Source: Apoderus coryli (lineage: Eukaryota; Arthropoda; Insecta; Coleoptera; Attelabidae). Taken from it: DNA of 64,000 nt. The translations under genes and the position numbers were made by a program. Numbering within the stretch: the first letter of the stretch is position 1; each line of letters starts with the position of its first letter. The notes below the pieces were generated by a model. That model did no database searches. It was not told the origin of the DNA and saw only the letters and a program-made list of their open reading frames with translations. This document shows positions 48,578-60,489 of the stretch, piece by piece. Where the stretch lies: contig OU452208.1 of assembly GCA_911728435.2 (NCBI GenBank), positions 9,796,001 to 9,860,000 of the forward strand. Direction: 5' to 3'.

Positions 48578-49051
48578 CAGGGCGTTTCAGAAAGACATGG
48601 CCAAATTGCTAGAGGTGGTAGAACTGCTTAAAATAAGTGTAGCTTGTTCTATAAATTTTTGCCGAAGAGGCCTTCCTTTAAAAAAAAAACTGATTATGAA
48701 TTATTAGAAATACCGGTCTCAATTTTTTCATATGAATGCTTTTGGGGTCAAAGAATCGATTAAAAATACTCGCGTTCCTTTAAAACATAGAGGGCGCTAG
48801 TCAAACAATGTCTATGCTAAATTTTCATTCATGACTTTTTTGATATTTACTTTAGAGACTTGGTCAAAAAATTGAAACCGTTATTTCTAATAATTCATAG
48901 TCAGTTAGAAAAAATAGTAAAAATAATATTTTTTTTAACTCCTTATCCGTATCTTGAAACGGAAGGCTCCTTCGGCAAAAATTTATATAACAAGCTATAC
49001 TTATTTTAAGCAATTCTAAGCAATTTGGCCATGTCTTTCTGACACACCCTG
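48578..49051. mobile_element. 474-bp palindromic MITE
   Basis: The left end CAGGGCGTTTCAGAAAGACA (48578) is inverted at the right (TGTCTTTCTGACACACCCTG, ending 49051). Both ends are bordered by TA. The inverted match continues through CCAAATTGCTTA, AGCTTGTT and ATTTTTGCCGAAG to about 170 bp per arm. It has no coding capacity and is probably mobilised by a Tc1/mariner-type transposase. Confidence 0.88.
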
Positions 49052-49849
49052 TATATTATTGATTTAAACAATGTTCGCTCCAGTTTACAAATTCTTACGC
49101 CTATTCTAATTGAGGAAAAAAGCAAATTTAAAACATAAGGTGCCCTTATATCTTACTTTTACTTACTTTAAATGCATTGCACAAGGTAGTCAAGACAGGC
49201 ATCACTAAGCTACAGGGTTATTCACATATGTGGAATAAAATTCATAACTTTTTTCCGTTTTGTTTCTTGCGAAAAGGCAAAACACATCAAGTGCCTTTGT
49301 TGGGGTGAGCATTATTTTGTATTATCAACCTCAAAACCCCCCCAGTTAACCCAACTGTTTTTTTTTTTTAATGGAAAGGATCAGTTTTTTTAACTATGGA
49401 GCACTAAGTTCAAAGGTTTCTACAGCAAACCAGCATATTTTTATATATTCAATGCTGAAAAATAGGCTATCATAAACGTGTGGTACTGAACGTTGGATCA
49501 TATCTGGAGGAACACCAATGTGCTGTCTAGACTGTATAGCATTATACGCGTATGTTAATAGTTCTCGTAAAACGAATACCTATCTACTGACAAAACACAA
49601 GAACATTTTATTAGTCTAGATTATATAAATTAGTACCTACATTAAATCGGGTTACGCGGCAAGCCATATAATAATTTTACAGCCAGTAAACTTCACCTGT
49701 GCTTTCTAATGAGTTCGCCCCGAACCTTTCAAGTTGCTAAAATTTGATAATCGCTATACAAGAACTTCCAGTGCACTTAATTAAGGGTTTCTGTAACACG
49801 GTAATAAATAAAACGACACACAATCCGGCAATACGAGTGTTAATCGTCT
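49052..49849. other. Stretch without a recognised gene
   Basis: Nothing beyond scattered low-complexity runs could be identified. Confidence 0.35.
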
Positions 49850-50110
49850 AGTAGTATACTGGGACCTCTTCTATTTTTGATATACATTAATGATAAGAAC
49901 CCAGATAAATTGATTATCAAGATCAGTGAAACATTGGGGGAATTTCAATCTTGGTGTTTTAAAAGATGTCTTATAATCAACTATGGAAAGACTGTAATAT
50001 AAATCATTACGTTTCGATCCCTGATGTAGTCAGAGTCAGCAAAACTATTAGGAGTTTTTGTTGACGATAAGTTAAACAGGATAGCGCATATTGACAATGA
50101 ATGAGCAGAA
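49850..50110 (+). pseudogene. LINE reverse-transcriptase relic
   Basis: Across two frames the plus strand reads VYWDLFYF (compare SVLGPLLF), then YINDKNPDKLI, ISETLGEFQSWCFKRCLIIN and YGKTV, then SESAKLLGVFVDDKLNRIAH. This order matches the segment around and after the RT active site in jockey/CR1-like LINEs, but the YADD motif itself has been deleted. It is clearly dead. Confidence 0.72.
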
Positions 50111-50419
50111 ATCTATATGTCTTGAGTTTCTTGAGGAGTCACATGAACAGAGAATCGAGGAGGAGGATGAGAAGAGGGTACTAGCAAATGACCCTTAGCC
50201 GTACTTATAGCGTGAGATGCAATGGTGTTAAGTTACAGAGCACACGACTGATTGCCTAGCTTCGTTGCCCGCCAACACACACGGAGGTGGGTCCTAAAGA
50301 TTTCCGTGAACAAAGAAATATCGAGCACGAGTTTAAGACAGCAAATAAAGGCTAAGGGAAATTCCCGTAAAAAAATCTTTTCGCTCACAATCTCAATTGC
50401 TCAAAGGGGCGAAAGATTT

Positions 50420-50650
50420 ATTGGCTTTGAAGAGAAACCAATGAAAAATTATTCAATATTTCGAATAGGATTATATTATAACCCCTTTTCGAATGACAAT
50501 GTAATCTATTTTTTATGGTTCATGTTTTAGGTTATACTCTATTAACTAAATGAAAAATTATACAATATTTCTGATAAGTTTAAGAACTCTGACTGATTTT
50601 TTTATATTTCTGAACCCTTTTTTAAACTCCCTGCCTACGCTCAATGTACA
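50420..50650 (+). repeat. Piece of the CAGA-tailed repeat family
   Basis: About 230 bp matching the 3' part of the 27494-29920 element: AAAAATTATTCAATATTTCG, TTTTAGGTTATACTCTATTA, GATAAGTTTAAGAACT and CTGCCTACGCTCAATGT. It ends without the CAGA tract. Confidence 0.72.
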
Positions 50651-50707
50651 CGTATTTATGTTGAAATTAAAAAAAAGCATTGAACTAATAGCCTCCGCAT
50701 ATACATA

Positions 50708-51963
50708 CTAGGTGAGCCAAAAGAAATCACCCTATTGGAAGATGCTCTCATTTTTGGAAATGGCCATCAATGTCAAATCTGTTTTGACATTTGTGGACTA
50801 GACAGATGCAGAATACAAGTGAACAAGCCACGGAGCGATACACTCCCCAAGAACGCGGAATAAACGTGTCTATTTTTTTTTGCGTAACAATTTGTCTGTG
50901 GTGTTGACGCAGCGCGAATTCCGTTGCCGATTTCCCGGCCGTCCGATACCGACTGCGCCGTTTGGCCACCAACCTTGCAGAGTTTGGGACCACACGAGAC
51001 CTTGCCAAGAGTGGCCGGCCCCGGAGTGTACGTTCTGCTGAGAATATCGCCGCTGTTGCCGAGGATGTCGAGCTGTCGCCGGAAACATCTACCAGAAGCC
51101 GTGCCTCGCAATTAGCTATCAGCCGGACGTCCCTAAAGCGAATTTTGGTCAAAGACCTGCGCATGTTTCCGTACAAAGTCCAGTCTGTGCCTCAGCTGCT
51201 GCCTGCCGACCGCCAAACGCGCGTAACCTAGGCCGAAGCAGCATAATGAGCGATGAGGCTCATTTCCACCTCAGCGGGTACGTGAACAAGCAAAACTATC
51301 ACTTCTGGGGCACCGAAAATCCACGAGTGATGCACGAGCGGCCATTACACCCGCTCAAAGTGACTGCATGGTGCGCTGTTCACGCTGGAGTAATCATCGG
51401 GCCATTTTTTTTCGAGAATGCCTCTGGCCAAACGACAACGGTGGACGGTGAGCGCTATAGGGCCATGTTGACTGAGTTTTTTCTGCCGCAATTGGACGAA
51501 TTAGGACTGAGGGACATGTGGTTCCAACAGGACGGAGCAATGGCACACACTGCGCGTGCCACAACCGATATTCTGAAGGCAGTGTTCCCGGGTCGCCTCA
51601 TCTCCCGTTTTAGCGATTTGCACTGGCCCGCAAGATCGCCCGATTTAAGCGTTCCAGACTTTTTTTGTGGGGGTTTTTGAAGTCCCGTGTTTACGTGAAC
51701 AAGCCCGAGACTCTGGAAGCCCTCAAGGACAACATTCGACACGAGTGCGATAATCTCTCGCCCGAAGTTCTCGCCGAAGTGATGAACAATCAATTGTGAC
51801 GGCGCCCATTTGGTCGATATAATCTTCTCGACTTGACCAATAAAATTGTAAATTGTGTTTGTAAAATTGTTAAATAAACATAATCAAAAAATAGAATCGA
51901 AGTTTCTCAAAAAAAAAAAAAGAGAGCCAAACAACATCGGATGACTTCTTTTGTCCCACTTTG
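50708..51963 (+). mobile_element. Near-full-length GC-rich mariner
   Basis: 1256 bp bounded by TA. The left terminus (CTAGGTGAGCCAAAAGAAAT) and the right terminus (reverse complement CAAAGTGGGACAAAAGAAGT) are imperfect inverted repeats of about 27 bp. Length, borders and the internal transposase match a classic mariner. Its base composition is much richer in G and C than the surroundings, which fits a comparatively recent arrival. A poly-A run (51909-51921) lies just inside the right end. Confidence 0.9.
50806..51797 (+). pseudogene. Mariner transposase, disabled by stops, a deletion and a frameshift
   Basis: From the ATG at 50806 it reads MQNTSEQATERYTPQERG. After an early stop the frame continues LATNLAEFGTTRDLAKSGRP (helix-turn-helix linker) and ISRTSLKRILVKDLRMFPYK (second helix-turn-helix). 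A short deletion and two stops at about 51228-51246 precede MSDEAHFHLSGYVNKQN (first catalytic Asp). WFQQDGAMAHTARAT (second Asp) and ARSPDLSVPDFF (third) follow. One lost base at about 51665 truncates the frame. Beyond it the other frame carries LKSRVYVNKPETLEALKDNI to about 51797. All three catalytic positions are still readable, so inactivation is fairly recent. Confidence 0.9.
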
Positions 51964-52830
51964 TATATTACATAAATATGATATGGATAGCCAAGAACGA
52001 GTAGACTGCCACTGCCCTCGCTACGTTGTACTCACTTCACCTTGTAAGTCAATTATTATAAGAAAACTTGCAATTTGAAATATGTTAATAATTCAGTATC
52101 GGAGCCACTGTCCTTATTTGTTTTCTCTTGACATCATACCGACCGATCTAAACAAGACAAACTGCTTCCAGCAATAATTCGTCTATCTTTATCGCTTTAA
52201 GTAATTCAGTGTCATTTCATTTAACTAGGCATTCCAGTTTAACAGTTAAATATTGATTTATTTGATCATATGCCGTTATGGAACTAGAAAAATTTGCATG
52301 TGCTAATTCAACACAAAGGTCGCATGCGTTCGTTTTATTTGTCCTTAAAGGCATATTGAATGAGTTTGTTTAAGGCAGCTCGATAATTGTATCTATATTT
52401 ATGTTTTATTGTATGTGTTTACATTTTTTTGCTGATAATTAAAAATCAAGATTGGACTTGAGGAAGTTTTGTTAACTATACAGTGTAATCAAATTTAAAA
52501 TTTACTTTATAAATAGAAACTGCAACTTCGGTCTACATGGATGTGAAAGGAACTAATTTTTATCATTGAGATGTCTACGTGGACTTCAGTGCACCAAACG
52601 CAAGAGTTCAAGAAATACACTTGAATAAGTTGAAACCTCGTCGGTTTCTCTAGGAGGCATTAAAGTAGGCAATTTTCCAGAATTTTTCCGTTTACCGAAA
52701 AACATCTGTTTGTCTGTGATTTTTTTCTGGACTCAAGAGGTTTATCTTGTTTGGAAATGAAAATTGTTTTCTTTCAGCATACCATTTCCGTCTTTATCGG
52801 TCTGTTTTTCTAGCGACCTAACCGAGTGAT
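51964..52830. other. Stretch without a recognised gene
   Basis: Just after the mariner lies an ATATGATATGGATAGCCAAG-type word like the edge of the CAGA-tailed family. Otherwise nothing could be identified. Confidence 0.35.
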
Positions 52831-53150
52831 TAATAGATTTTTTCTATTAAAAGAGCCTTGATTATCTCGTCCCCCAGAAGTCTTGCTCATACGTTGATCT
52901 TCACGGGATACTGGGTATGGTCATCACGAAACACTTCTGGATATTCATTATCCCAATACCTATGATTGTGTTTGTTGACAAATCCATTCAGGAAAAATGT
53001 CATCACTAAAGCAAATATTTTTTTAACAAATTTGGATTATCTGTTACTTTTCTAGTCATGTCATCACAGAACAACTGTATCCTTCTGTCATAGTTGCCTT
53101 CATTGCTTGTATGTATGTAATTCATAGCAAAATTACCAAGAACTTCGATA
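52831..53150 (-). pseudogene. Tc1/mariner-type transposase relic
   Basis: The minus strand reads NEGNYDRRIQLFCDDMTRKV near 53050-53105, then a degraded SDECxFFLNGFVNKHNHRYW block near 52960-53010 (first catalytic Asp), then NEYPEVFRDDHTQYPVKINV near 52890-52950 and LLGDEIIKALLIE. In related elements this is RYWSDENPHxxRESHTQYPxKINVWAGI. A stop follows KINV. Only the middle third of the gene remains. Confidence 0.8.
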
Positions 53151-53484
53151 TGCACTAACAAAATTCAACCAACAATGGTTTTGAAATTCTCCCTCAAACA
53201 CAAAATTGACGTGTCTACTTCAGATGACGTATTATTCTAGGTGCACGGTCGCGCCACGCAGGGGTGCACTGTAATTTATTTTTTCTACGACTGTCTTTAA
53301 ATGCCTTTATTATATGTTCAATCATGATTTGAAAATGTAGTACATTGTAATGCTGTTTATCATTTACGGATAAAATTTCCTGGTAATGACAAAAGTAGCG
53401 GCGGGCATGAAAAATCACCATAGCAACGCGGAAAATACAAACAGCAAATTGACAGTTTTGGTATTTATAATTAATAATAATTAT

Positions 53485-53640
53485 AAGTTTCGAAAAACAA
53501 ATATTTTCCTAAAAATTATGTTAAATTTATTCAAAACCATTAAAACAGTCGTAGAAAATGTATAGTATGAAACTCACATGAAATGATCATTTCCTACTCG
53601 TATGTCATTTCATGTTCGTTGCACAATATACTATTAGATA
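53485..53640 (+). repeat. Dispersed repeat (second copy at 54915-55025)
   Basis: The words GTTTCGAAAAACAAATATTT and TTTCATGTTCGTTGCACAAT with ATACTAT occur here and, closer together, at 54915-55025 in the same orientation. The first copy has about 45 extra bases in the middle. Confidence 0.75.
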
Positions 53641-53989
53641 ATGTCTTGATTTGAAAAACACATATTTTTAACACGAAATATTTTACACAATTTGACACCT
53701 GTCAAAACTTTATTGCGATAGAAACGTGGTACCAAGCTTTGCCTATAAACTTGTGAATTTTTTTTTTAAATATTCAATAGCAAAATTATAAACAGCTTCG
53801 AGCCAGACGCTTGTATTTTATACTCGGGAGAACTTCAACAAATTTGACAGATTCAAAATAATTCCTGCAGTCAAATAACATAAACGGTACTGATTTTTAG
53901 TCGAATTATTCGCAAATATTCTTAGTATGTTGAAAAATGTTTTAAATTTTTATCTCATAAACGAAGCAATGTATGAGAAAAATACAAGA

Positions 53990-54330
53990 GATCCAAAAGT
54001 TGTAGTTTTAGTTGATTTATCTCAAGACAAGATCGAAATTAAATTACAGTTTGTGGCGTACAGTAACGCTACTGGACTTAACAATTTTGATCTACTAAGG
54101 ATCATACAAGCTCCCTATTTCTAACAACGCTGCTAACTTTCAAAGAAATCGGTAAGGAGGTATTTGACTTAATTAAAAACAAACCTTTATTGACAAAAAC
54201 AAAAAACTAACACCTTGTATCTTGGAAACAATGAATTTCCAGACGTGTGTTTATGGGAACTTTTTTTTCATGAAATGACCTGATAAATCACCCCTTTAAA
54301 TAGTGCTGTGTCTTTTTGAAACCCCCTGTA
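53990..54330 (-). repeat. Dispersed repeat (inverted copy of 43447-43660)
   Basis: The reverse complement starts ATACAGGGGGTTTCAAAAAG and contains AAAGTTCCCATAAACACACG and ACCGATTTCTTTGAAAGTTA, matching 43447-43660. Divergence is moderate. Confidence 0.7.
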
Positions 54331-55295
54331 TAATCACGAGTTTCTAAAATAACAATCCCCCGGTTAGCAGGTAATCTGTATACGTCAAATATCAGAACAT
54401 ATTTTCTCACTGTAAAAAAAATAACAGTGGGTACTTTCACGGTGGTACTGTAAATACAGGTATAAACCTAGAACGCTTGTAAAAGGGGTACTCGCTGAAA
54501 AAAACGCCCGAAGAACAAGTTCCACTGTACTGAATTGGTGATTTCATGGAAGGTATGTGTGATTATCGTAATTTATAGTTCGTTATTAACGTTAAATTGT
54601 GTGTAAAAAGATGAAATTAACGAAGGTAATATTATTACACAGATACATATACGGGGTAAATATTTTATTTATAGAACTTTCCTAACAAATAACGTGATAC
54701 CTATAGGTACATCACAACGCAAATAGACAGAGTAGCTTGTCAAGATTTCTAATACTATGAAAACATTTTTATGGTTGTGGTGGATGGTGGAAAGCTTCAA
54801 AATTATTTATGTAATGAATAACAGTGATAGTGAATATAGTTTATCACCACCTAGTCAATTTAATACTGTTAAGTCATCGTATTTAGGCTTACGCCAACAG
54901 GGCGAGTATATGTAAGTTTCGAAAAACAAATATTTTCCTAAACATTATGATGTTTAATTTATTAAAAACGATTATACTCTTAGAAAATATATGTAATTTC
55001 ATGTTCGTTGCACAATATACTATTCTTCACAAAGTTATGAATATTATGTAACATTAACTTGTCCACAACTGGGACAGGTAGCACATGGTCGAGACCATCG
55101 AAGTGCACTTACATTTAAAGAGTTTTTGGTGAATTATCTACATTTTCTAAAAAATAGACGGTTGTCCTCGAGGCACGAATACCTTGTTACGGTTTATTTT
55201 TATATTAAATCAATTGAGTGTTATTTTAATAATCATCAATAAAACTGCGTCTGCTCCACAAAATAAACACAAATATATTGCTCATTTGTCAATCA

Positions 55296-55334
55296 GTCAT
55301 ACATGTTTCGAGGTACTACCTCATCATCAGTGAC
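55296..55334 (-). ncRNA. Hammerhead-like motif, probably decayed
   Basis: On the minus strand: GTCA, CTGATGA, T, GAGG-TAGTA-CCTC, GAAAC, AT, GTA, TGAC. Stem I (GTCA/TGAC), the CTGATGA box, stem II and GAAA are all recognisable. One extra T sits between the core and stem II, and the stem III loop is too short to close as a monomer. It is probably a variant or relic rather than an active ribozyme, and is related to the motif at 63652. Confidence 0.45.
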
Positions 55335-56655
55335 ATTAAGTTGGTGAATGTTATCCGTTATTAAAAAATGTACAATGTTAATTATTATGTTCTAGAAGTA
55401 AGAGTAAAAATATGGAATTATACATATCAAGATTATGAGTGTTACCATTTTGTGAAAAATTATTTTTATAAAATCATTTAACTAAATCAACTAGAAATCT
55501 CAAAATTGGACATGAGTACATGCTCCAGATCGCTTAACACTTTTTGTTTCTTTTTGTAGATCATATCACAGTTGAAATTCAAGTTCAAGAAATAGGGCTT
55601 AAAAATTCTAACGTTCAACTCGTGCTCAATTAAAGATTTTAAGGTAAAAATTTGGTTATGTTGGAATTAATTAAATATATAAAATCTTCTTCTTATTTTT
55701 TTCTGTACTATCAATGGTGAAAGGCATAGCTAAATTATATATTGCGCAAAACTTCATTTTACAGATTATGAGGTGAAAAAGAACATGTAGTTTGGTATAT
55801 TATTAAGTGAATTTTTATTTCATCAAGTGTCTACCAAGGGCAACAAAGAAAATTAAGGGTAAATTGTGTGAAAATTGTGAGAAAGAAGATAAATACGAAC
55901 ATGATGTTAGATTATTGTGATCAAATTATAAATTGAAGTGATAATAGAGTTGCAATCCGACTTGAAAACACTTCACACTTCATTGAATATATGCTATTAG
56001 GAAAACGATATAATTGATAGAATATCAAGTCGGATTGCAACTCTATTATCACTTCAATTTATAATTTGATCACAATAATATAACATCATGTTCGTATTTA
56101 TCTTCTTTCTCAAATTTTATTTGTCACACAATTTACCCTTAATTTTCTTTGTTGCCCTTGGTAGACACTTGATGAAATAAACATTCACTTAATAATATAC
56201 TAAACTACATGTTCTTTTTCATAATCTGTAAAATGAAGTTTTCTAGCTATGACTTTCACCTTTGATAGTATATAAAAAAAAGAAGAAGATTTTATATATT
56301 TAATTAATTCCAACATAACCACATTTTAACCTTAAAACCTTTAATTGAGCACGAGTTGAACGTTAGAATTTTTAAGATCTATTTCTTGAACTTGAATTTC
56401 AACTGTGATATGATCTACAAAAAGAAACAAAAAGTGTTAAGCGATCTGGAGCATGTACTCATGTTCAATTTCGAGATTTCTAGTTGATTTAATTAAATGA
56501 TTTTATAAAAATAATTTTTCACAAAATGGTAATGATGATAATTTTGACATGTATAATTCCATATTTTTACTCTTACTTCTTATTTCTAGTACATAATTAA
56601 CATTGTAATTTTTTTAATTTTATATTTGATGATTCACCATGTCACTACCACTTAT
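55330..56655. mobile_element. Inverted pair of ~600-bp repeats
   Basis: The left arm (about 55330-55965) is the reverse complement of the right arm (about 56025-56655), around a 59-bp spacer (55966-56024). Matches include ATAATAGAGTTGCAATCCGA, CTCCAGATCGCTTAACACTT and GGAATTATACAT next to the outer edge. The arms differ at a few percent of positions and by small indels. The left copy continues outward into the hammerhead-like motif at 55296, which suggests two inverted copies of a terminus of one retroelement. No protein is encoded. Confidence 0.85.
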
Positions 56656-57329
56656 TTAGTCGTGTTAAATATATTTAATCCGGTACTGTATGTAGTTTGA
56701 TTTATATATTCCTTATTCCTTCCTTGGTTTTACCTGAAGTAAATTGTTTTTATTTTCATTTATAATTACATAAAGTTTGATTAAAAGTTTACTTACCTGT
56801 TTTTATGTGTTTGTTGTTATATTTCCTTTTTATTTGGTTTGTTTAGTTGGTACTCACTTTAACGGTTTATTCTCCCGATTATGCGGCTTCTGGACGGTAG
56901 GTGCTGTTGGATCCTTAAGGGCTGTCTTGAATCATAAGGTTCTTTGGAAGGGTGGTTGACGTGGGGGTAGCATTTAGCGAACCGTAGGAAAGGAAGTGGT
57001 TCTATTGTGTTAGGCCGTACGGCGACGCTGGGTGCTACTACTGCAATTGTGCCTGAGCTCCTCTGAATTGTGGGCAAGGAGGTCAATGTCAGTGTATTCT
57101 AGAGGAACAAGCGTCTCCGGTTTTTGTTTTATAACAAACGGCTATTGCCTCCATTTTCTTTTTCTATCCTATTTTGTGGTGTCTGATTTTCTTAGTCACA
57201 AGTCGAAACGTCACTTGGTGACTAATGTAATAATTAGGCGTCAAAAGCTCTGCGTATTTAATTGCAAAAGTAATATTTTGTGACATTTTTCTCATTGTCT
57301 CGCAAAAACTCGATAATTTTCTAATGATC
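56656..57329. other. GC-richer patch without assignment
   Basis: Bases 56870-57110 are richer in G and C than the flanks and are open on the minus strand for 75 codons (57086 to 56859), with no motif I recognise. It could be part of the inverted element next to it. Confidence 0.3.
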
Positions 57330-57592
57330 TGCGGCACCCTGAATAAATTTACAAGGCATAACTGCTACAGATCGTGAGAAGGTAGCTTTTTTAAGTTATT
57401 GCTGAAATTTTGTGATATAATCTTAACTAGCGACCGCACAAGATATTTTTTGCTCATAAATTTATTAAAAAAATACATCATCTTAATTTTTGTCTAAATT
57501 TCACAAAATTCGCTTAGGGAGTTGTTATGGAACTTACCTTTAATTATTCCAATGAATCTAAAAATGTAAAAATATATAGGGAGTCCCATTTG
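57330..57592 (+). repeat. Dispersed repeat (inverted copy of 25698-25935)
   Basis: Contains GCACCCTGAATAAATTTACA, CTGCTACAGATCGTGAGAAG and AATTCGCTTAGGGAGTTG, matching the reverse complement of 25698-25935. Confidence 0.65.
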
Positions 57593-58299
57593 GCATTCTG
57601 GATTTAATATCGGTGCAGCACTTTTCAGAAGACCTGTATTGTTAATACTCAAATAATTTTAAAACTTCTATAAAAGCAATAAACTTTTGTATAACCCACC
57701 CTCAGAGGGACCCGCCAGTCATGCCCCAGCCCAATCCGATAAGAACTTTATATCAAATTTAGTGAAAAAATTGCTTAGTGATGACAGTTGAAATTATTAT
57801 AGTCCCTCAGACGCTTTTGACCAATTAATAGTAGACACAAACTGCAAAATATATTTACTAAGGACTGTTTTGTATCTAATTATTAATGGCACTATCTCTC
57901 CTTCATATGAAACATAATCATCCTAATTAAATAAATATAAAATATAGTATGGGAAAATATAAACGCTCATTAATATTATTTATTGAAGAAAGTAACAATA
58001 ATAATTCATTTATGCACCAGTGAAGATATGCCGTTGATCTATAATAGGTATGTTGAAAATGAAGTGTGAGAGAAGTTAACATGGGTGATAGAAAATTGTC
58101 GATACTATTGTTCATCTCTTATTGTCAAGTTTTGGTTCTGCAAAATGCAAATCAAATCAGGTGTTAAGAAGAACTTGAATTTTTGCCTTATTCATTGCCT
58201 TTTACTTTCCCGACACAAAGCGAAAGTATTGGGAACGTAATGAAACAAGCAATTGAGCAAAAATGATTTAATGATTCCATCTTTAATTTTTGTCTTACG
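57593..58299. other. Stretch without a recognised gene
   Basis: AT-rich, nothing identified. Confidence 0.35.
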
Positions 58300-58640
58300 A
58301 GTTATGATTGCGGTAGAATACAGAAATTGCAGAATAGCTGACTGCGTCTGGTATTTGGCATAAAGAAATATGACCACTTGCGTGGAAGGCTGGATGCGGT
58401 GGAATGGTTAAGCATGAAGAATCGCCGTCACTTGCACAGTACATGTCTTTATTTTAACAAAACGCCAACGTATTTATACACCAAAATTAAGTTGGGCACT
58501 GATGTGCACAATATTAATATTAGGTTGAAAGGAACACTGACTCCATCAATCAATAGAAGTCTTCTCATTGCAGCAGCCATGTTTAGGTCCTGCGCTAGAC
58601 GAGGTTGAATTAATAAACTTTTAAAATAATAAAATATATA
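58300..58640 (+). pseudogene. LINE C-terminal relic
   Basis: The plus strand reads VFGIKKYDHLRGRLDAVEWL followed by SMKNRRHLHSTCLYFNKTPT and YLYTKI, then INRSLLIAAAMFRSCARRG before the stop at 58608. This is the tail domain after the RT in jockey/CR1-like LINEs (WLxMxxRRxLHS). A frameshift lies before VFGIKKYD. An AT-rich 3' end follows. The 5' part is missing. Confidence 0.72.
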
Positions 58641-59982
58641 TACCATGTTACCGTCTTAAAAGTAAGAAAGATTTCTTGAAAATTGAGCTCAAAAAATAAT
58701 GCAATATATGTAACTAGTGCACGTCAAGCTATAAACCAAGACTGAAAAGTTGAGCATGTCAATTGCCAAACTACCTGTTTTCCATAAACATGGAGATTTC
58801 CCAAGGGGATATTATGTTTGTCGTCTGCACTTCTTATTCTTTGCAAGCGATAGAAAAAAAAAGTTTTTTTATGTAAATTTGTATCATTTACCTTACCTTA
58901 CGATGAATACTCTTTTCTATCATGCATATCTTTTTTTATTATTATTAACAGAGACAGCACTAATTACAAAGTTCCTGTGTAATAATAGGTGTATGGAAAT
59001 TATCCATAGGCGGGTAAATATATTTTTCCAATTTACTGCCGTATATAGGTACCTCGCTGTGCTTGTAGGGAGGTCAGTGTTTTAGATGGGCACGAAAATG
59101 GTACTTTGACGAACTCATTATAGTTAGTATCTGACGACAAATGCCTCAGTCTAGTTAAACAAAAATAGACTGAGGCTCTGCTAATTTTAACGGATTCCCA
59201 GTCGTTCTATCCGTTCTTTTACAATTTACCACGAAACAACGATTGGGCATTTTAACAATGTAGGAGTTGTTCTTGCCTATCGCAACTTAGAAAAAAAGTT
59301 TTAGCTTCGAGACTCGTTGCTACTTTTTTGTGAGACTCATGATGCCCTAATCATATTTTGGGTAATACTTGCAGTTTTCGAGATACAGGGCCAAATCTTA
59401 CGAATTAGTAGTAAATATGTTTTCTAATGTTAATTCTAAACAAAAAGTGTCATTCATTGGTTATTTGAGTTGAATAAAAATGTAGTTGCATTTACTTAGG
59501 CTAATAATGAATTAAGACACTGTATAGCTGATTGATTGATTTTTCAAAACTCTAGGGAACTGAAGATTCATTTAGATCACAATCGTTTACCAGAATTCTA
59601 AAATTTCCGCGACTATGGTATGTAGTTTAAGTACACTATTAACATTTTTTAAGGTCAGTAATAGAGATAGATAAATACTACTATAGTTGCTATACAATAC
59701 TATTGCCTTTTGATTTTCATGACAAGATAAAACCCATTGGCGACTAGATTTGCCTTTGAGTTTCAGCGATTGACCATTCATTTGACTATTTATTGGTGTA
59801 AACTGTCAGCTGATAGTAGCCATTGTGTAAAATTCTATGAGTTTATTTCTTCCTTACAATATAATATTATAGAACAGAACTTACTTCAGTACAAATAATT
59901 TTCTTTAATTTTGAATGTAAAATAGTTGATTTAGGTACAGAAATATGTAGATAAACATTGTATTTTGTTATGAGTAAGTATA
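58641..59982. other. Stretch without a recognised gene
   Basis: A 111-codon plus-strand frame (58750-59085) has no domain features and an AT-driven composition. Nothing else could be identified. Confidence 0.35.
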
Positions 59983-60425
59983 CAGGGCGAATCACGACGG
60001 ACGCCATTATAACTACATTTTTAGAATATTTTCAAATATATGGCGTGCTTAAAAAAAGAATGGCATATTGAAAATATTTTTTTAAATGGAATGCCCTACA
60101 TTTTATCACATTTTTGAATTAAATATGGAAAATAAGATAAACTTTCGTAAGATATACCTAAATCCAGAGAGTTTTGATACCTTAGTACTTTTTGCAACAC
60201 CATTGAATTGGTCATATGGTGATGATGAACTAAAATATACAGGGATAGGTTATTTTGGCTGTCTTTACGGGATATCTCGGTTGTTTCTAAAGATAAAACA
60301 TTGCGGTTTTCTTGAACCTGAGCTACTTTTTTGTCAAACGAAATGCTGCAAACAGAATGGTCATAGCCCTCATAGTTCCCGAGTTACAGGGATATATTGA
60401 AAATTTTGCATTTTGGAACACCCTT
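59983..60425 (+). mobile_element. Short internally deleted copy of a mariner-like family
   Basis: It begins CAGGGCGAATCACGACGGAC after TA. The first ~190 bp match the reverse complement of the right end of the window element (63878 inward). The block GGCTGTC...GATATCTCGGTT near 60260 matches the block next to the transposase C-terminus at about 62560-62640. It is probably a deletion derivative of the element at 62540-63878, in opposite orientation. Confidence 0.65.
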
Positions 60426-60489
60426 TCTATATAGGTTACCCTTTAATATAGCAGGATGATAACAACAGACCCAGATCGGGATTTTTCTT

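Noticed and set aside
55301..55334. Fully active hammerhead at 55.3 kb
   Set aside because: An extra base between core and stem II and a two-base stem III loop make activity doubtful, so it was kept only as a relic.
58750..59085. 111-codon plus-strand frame
   Set aside because: No domain, no conserved motif and an AT-driven composition with long F/L/Y runs; likely random.
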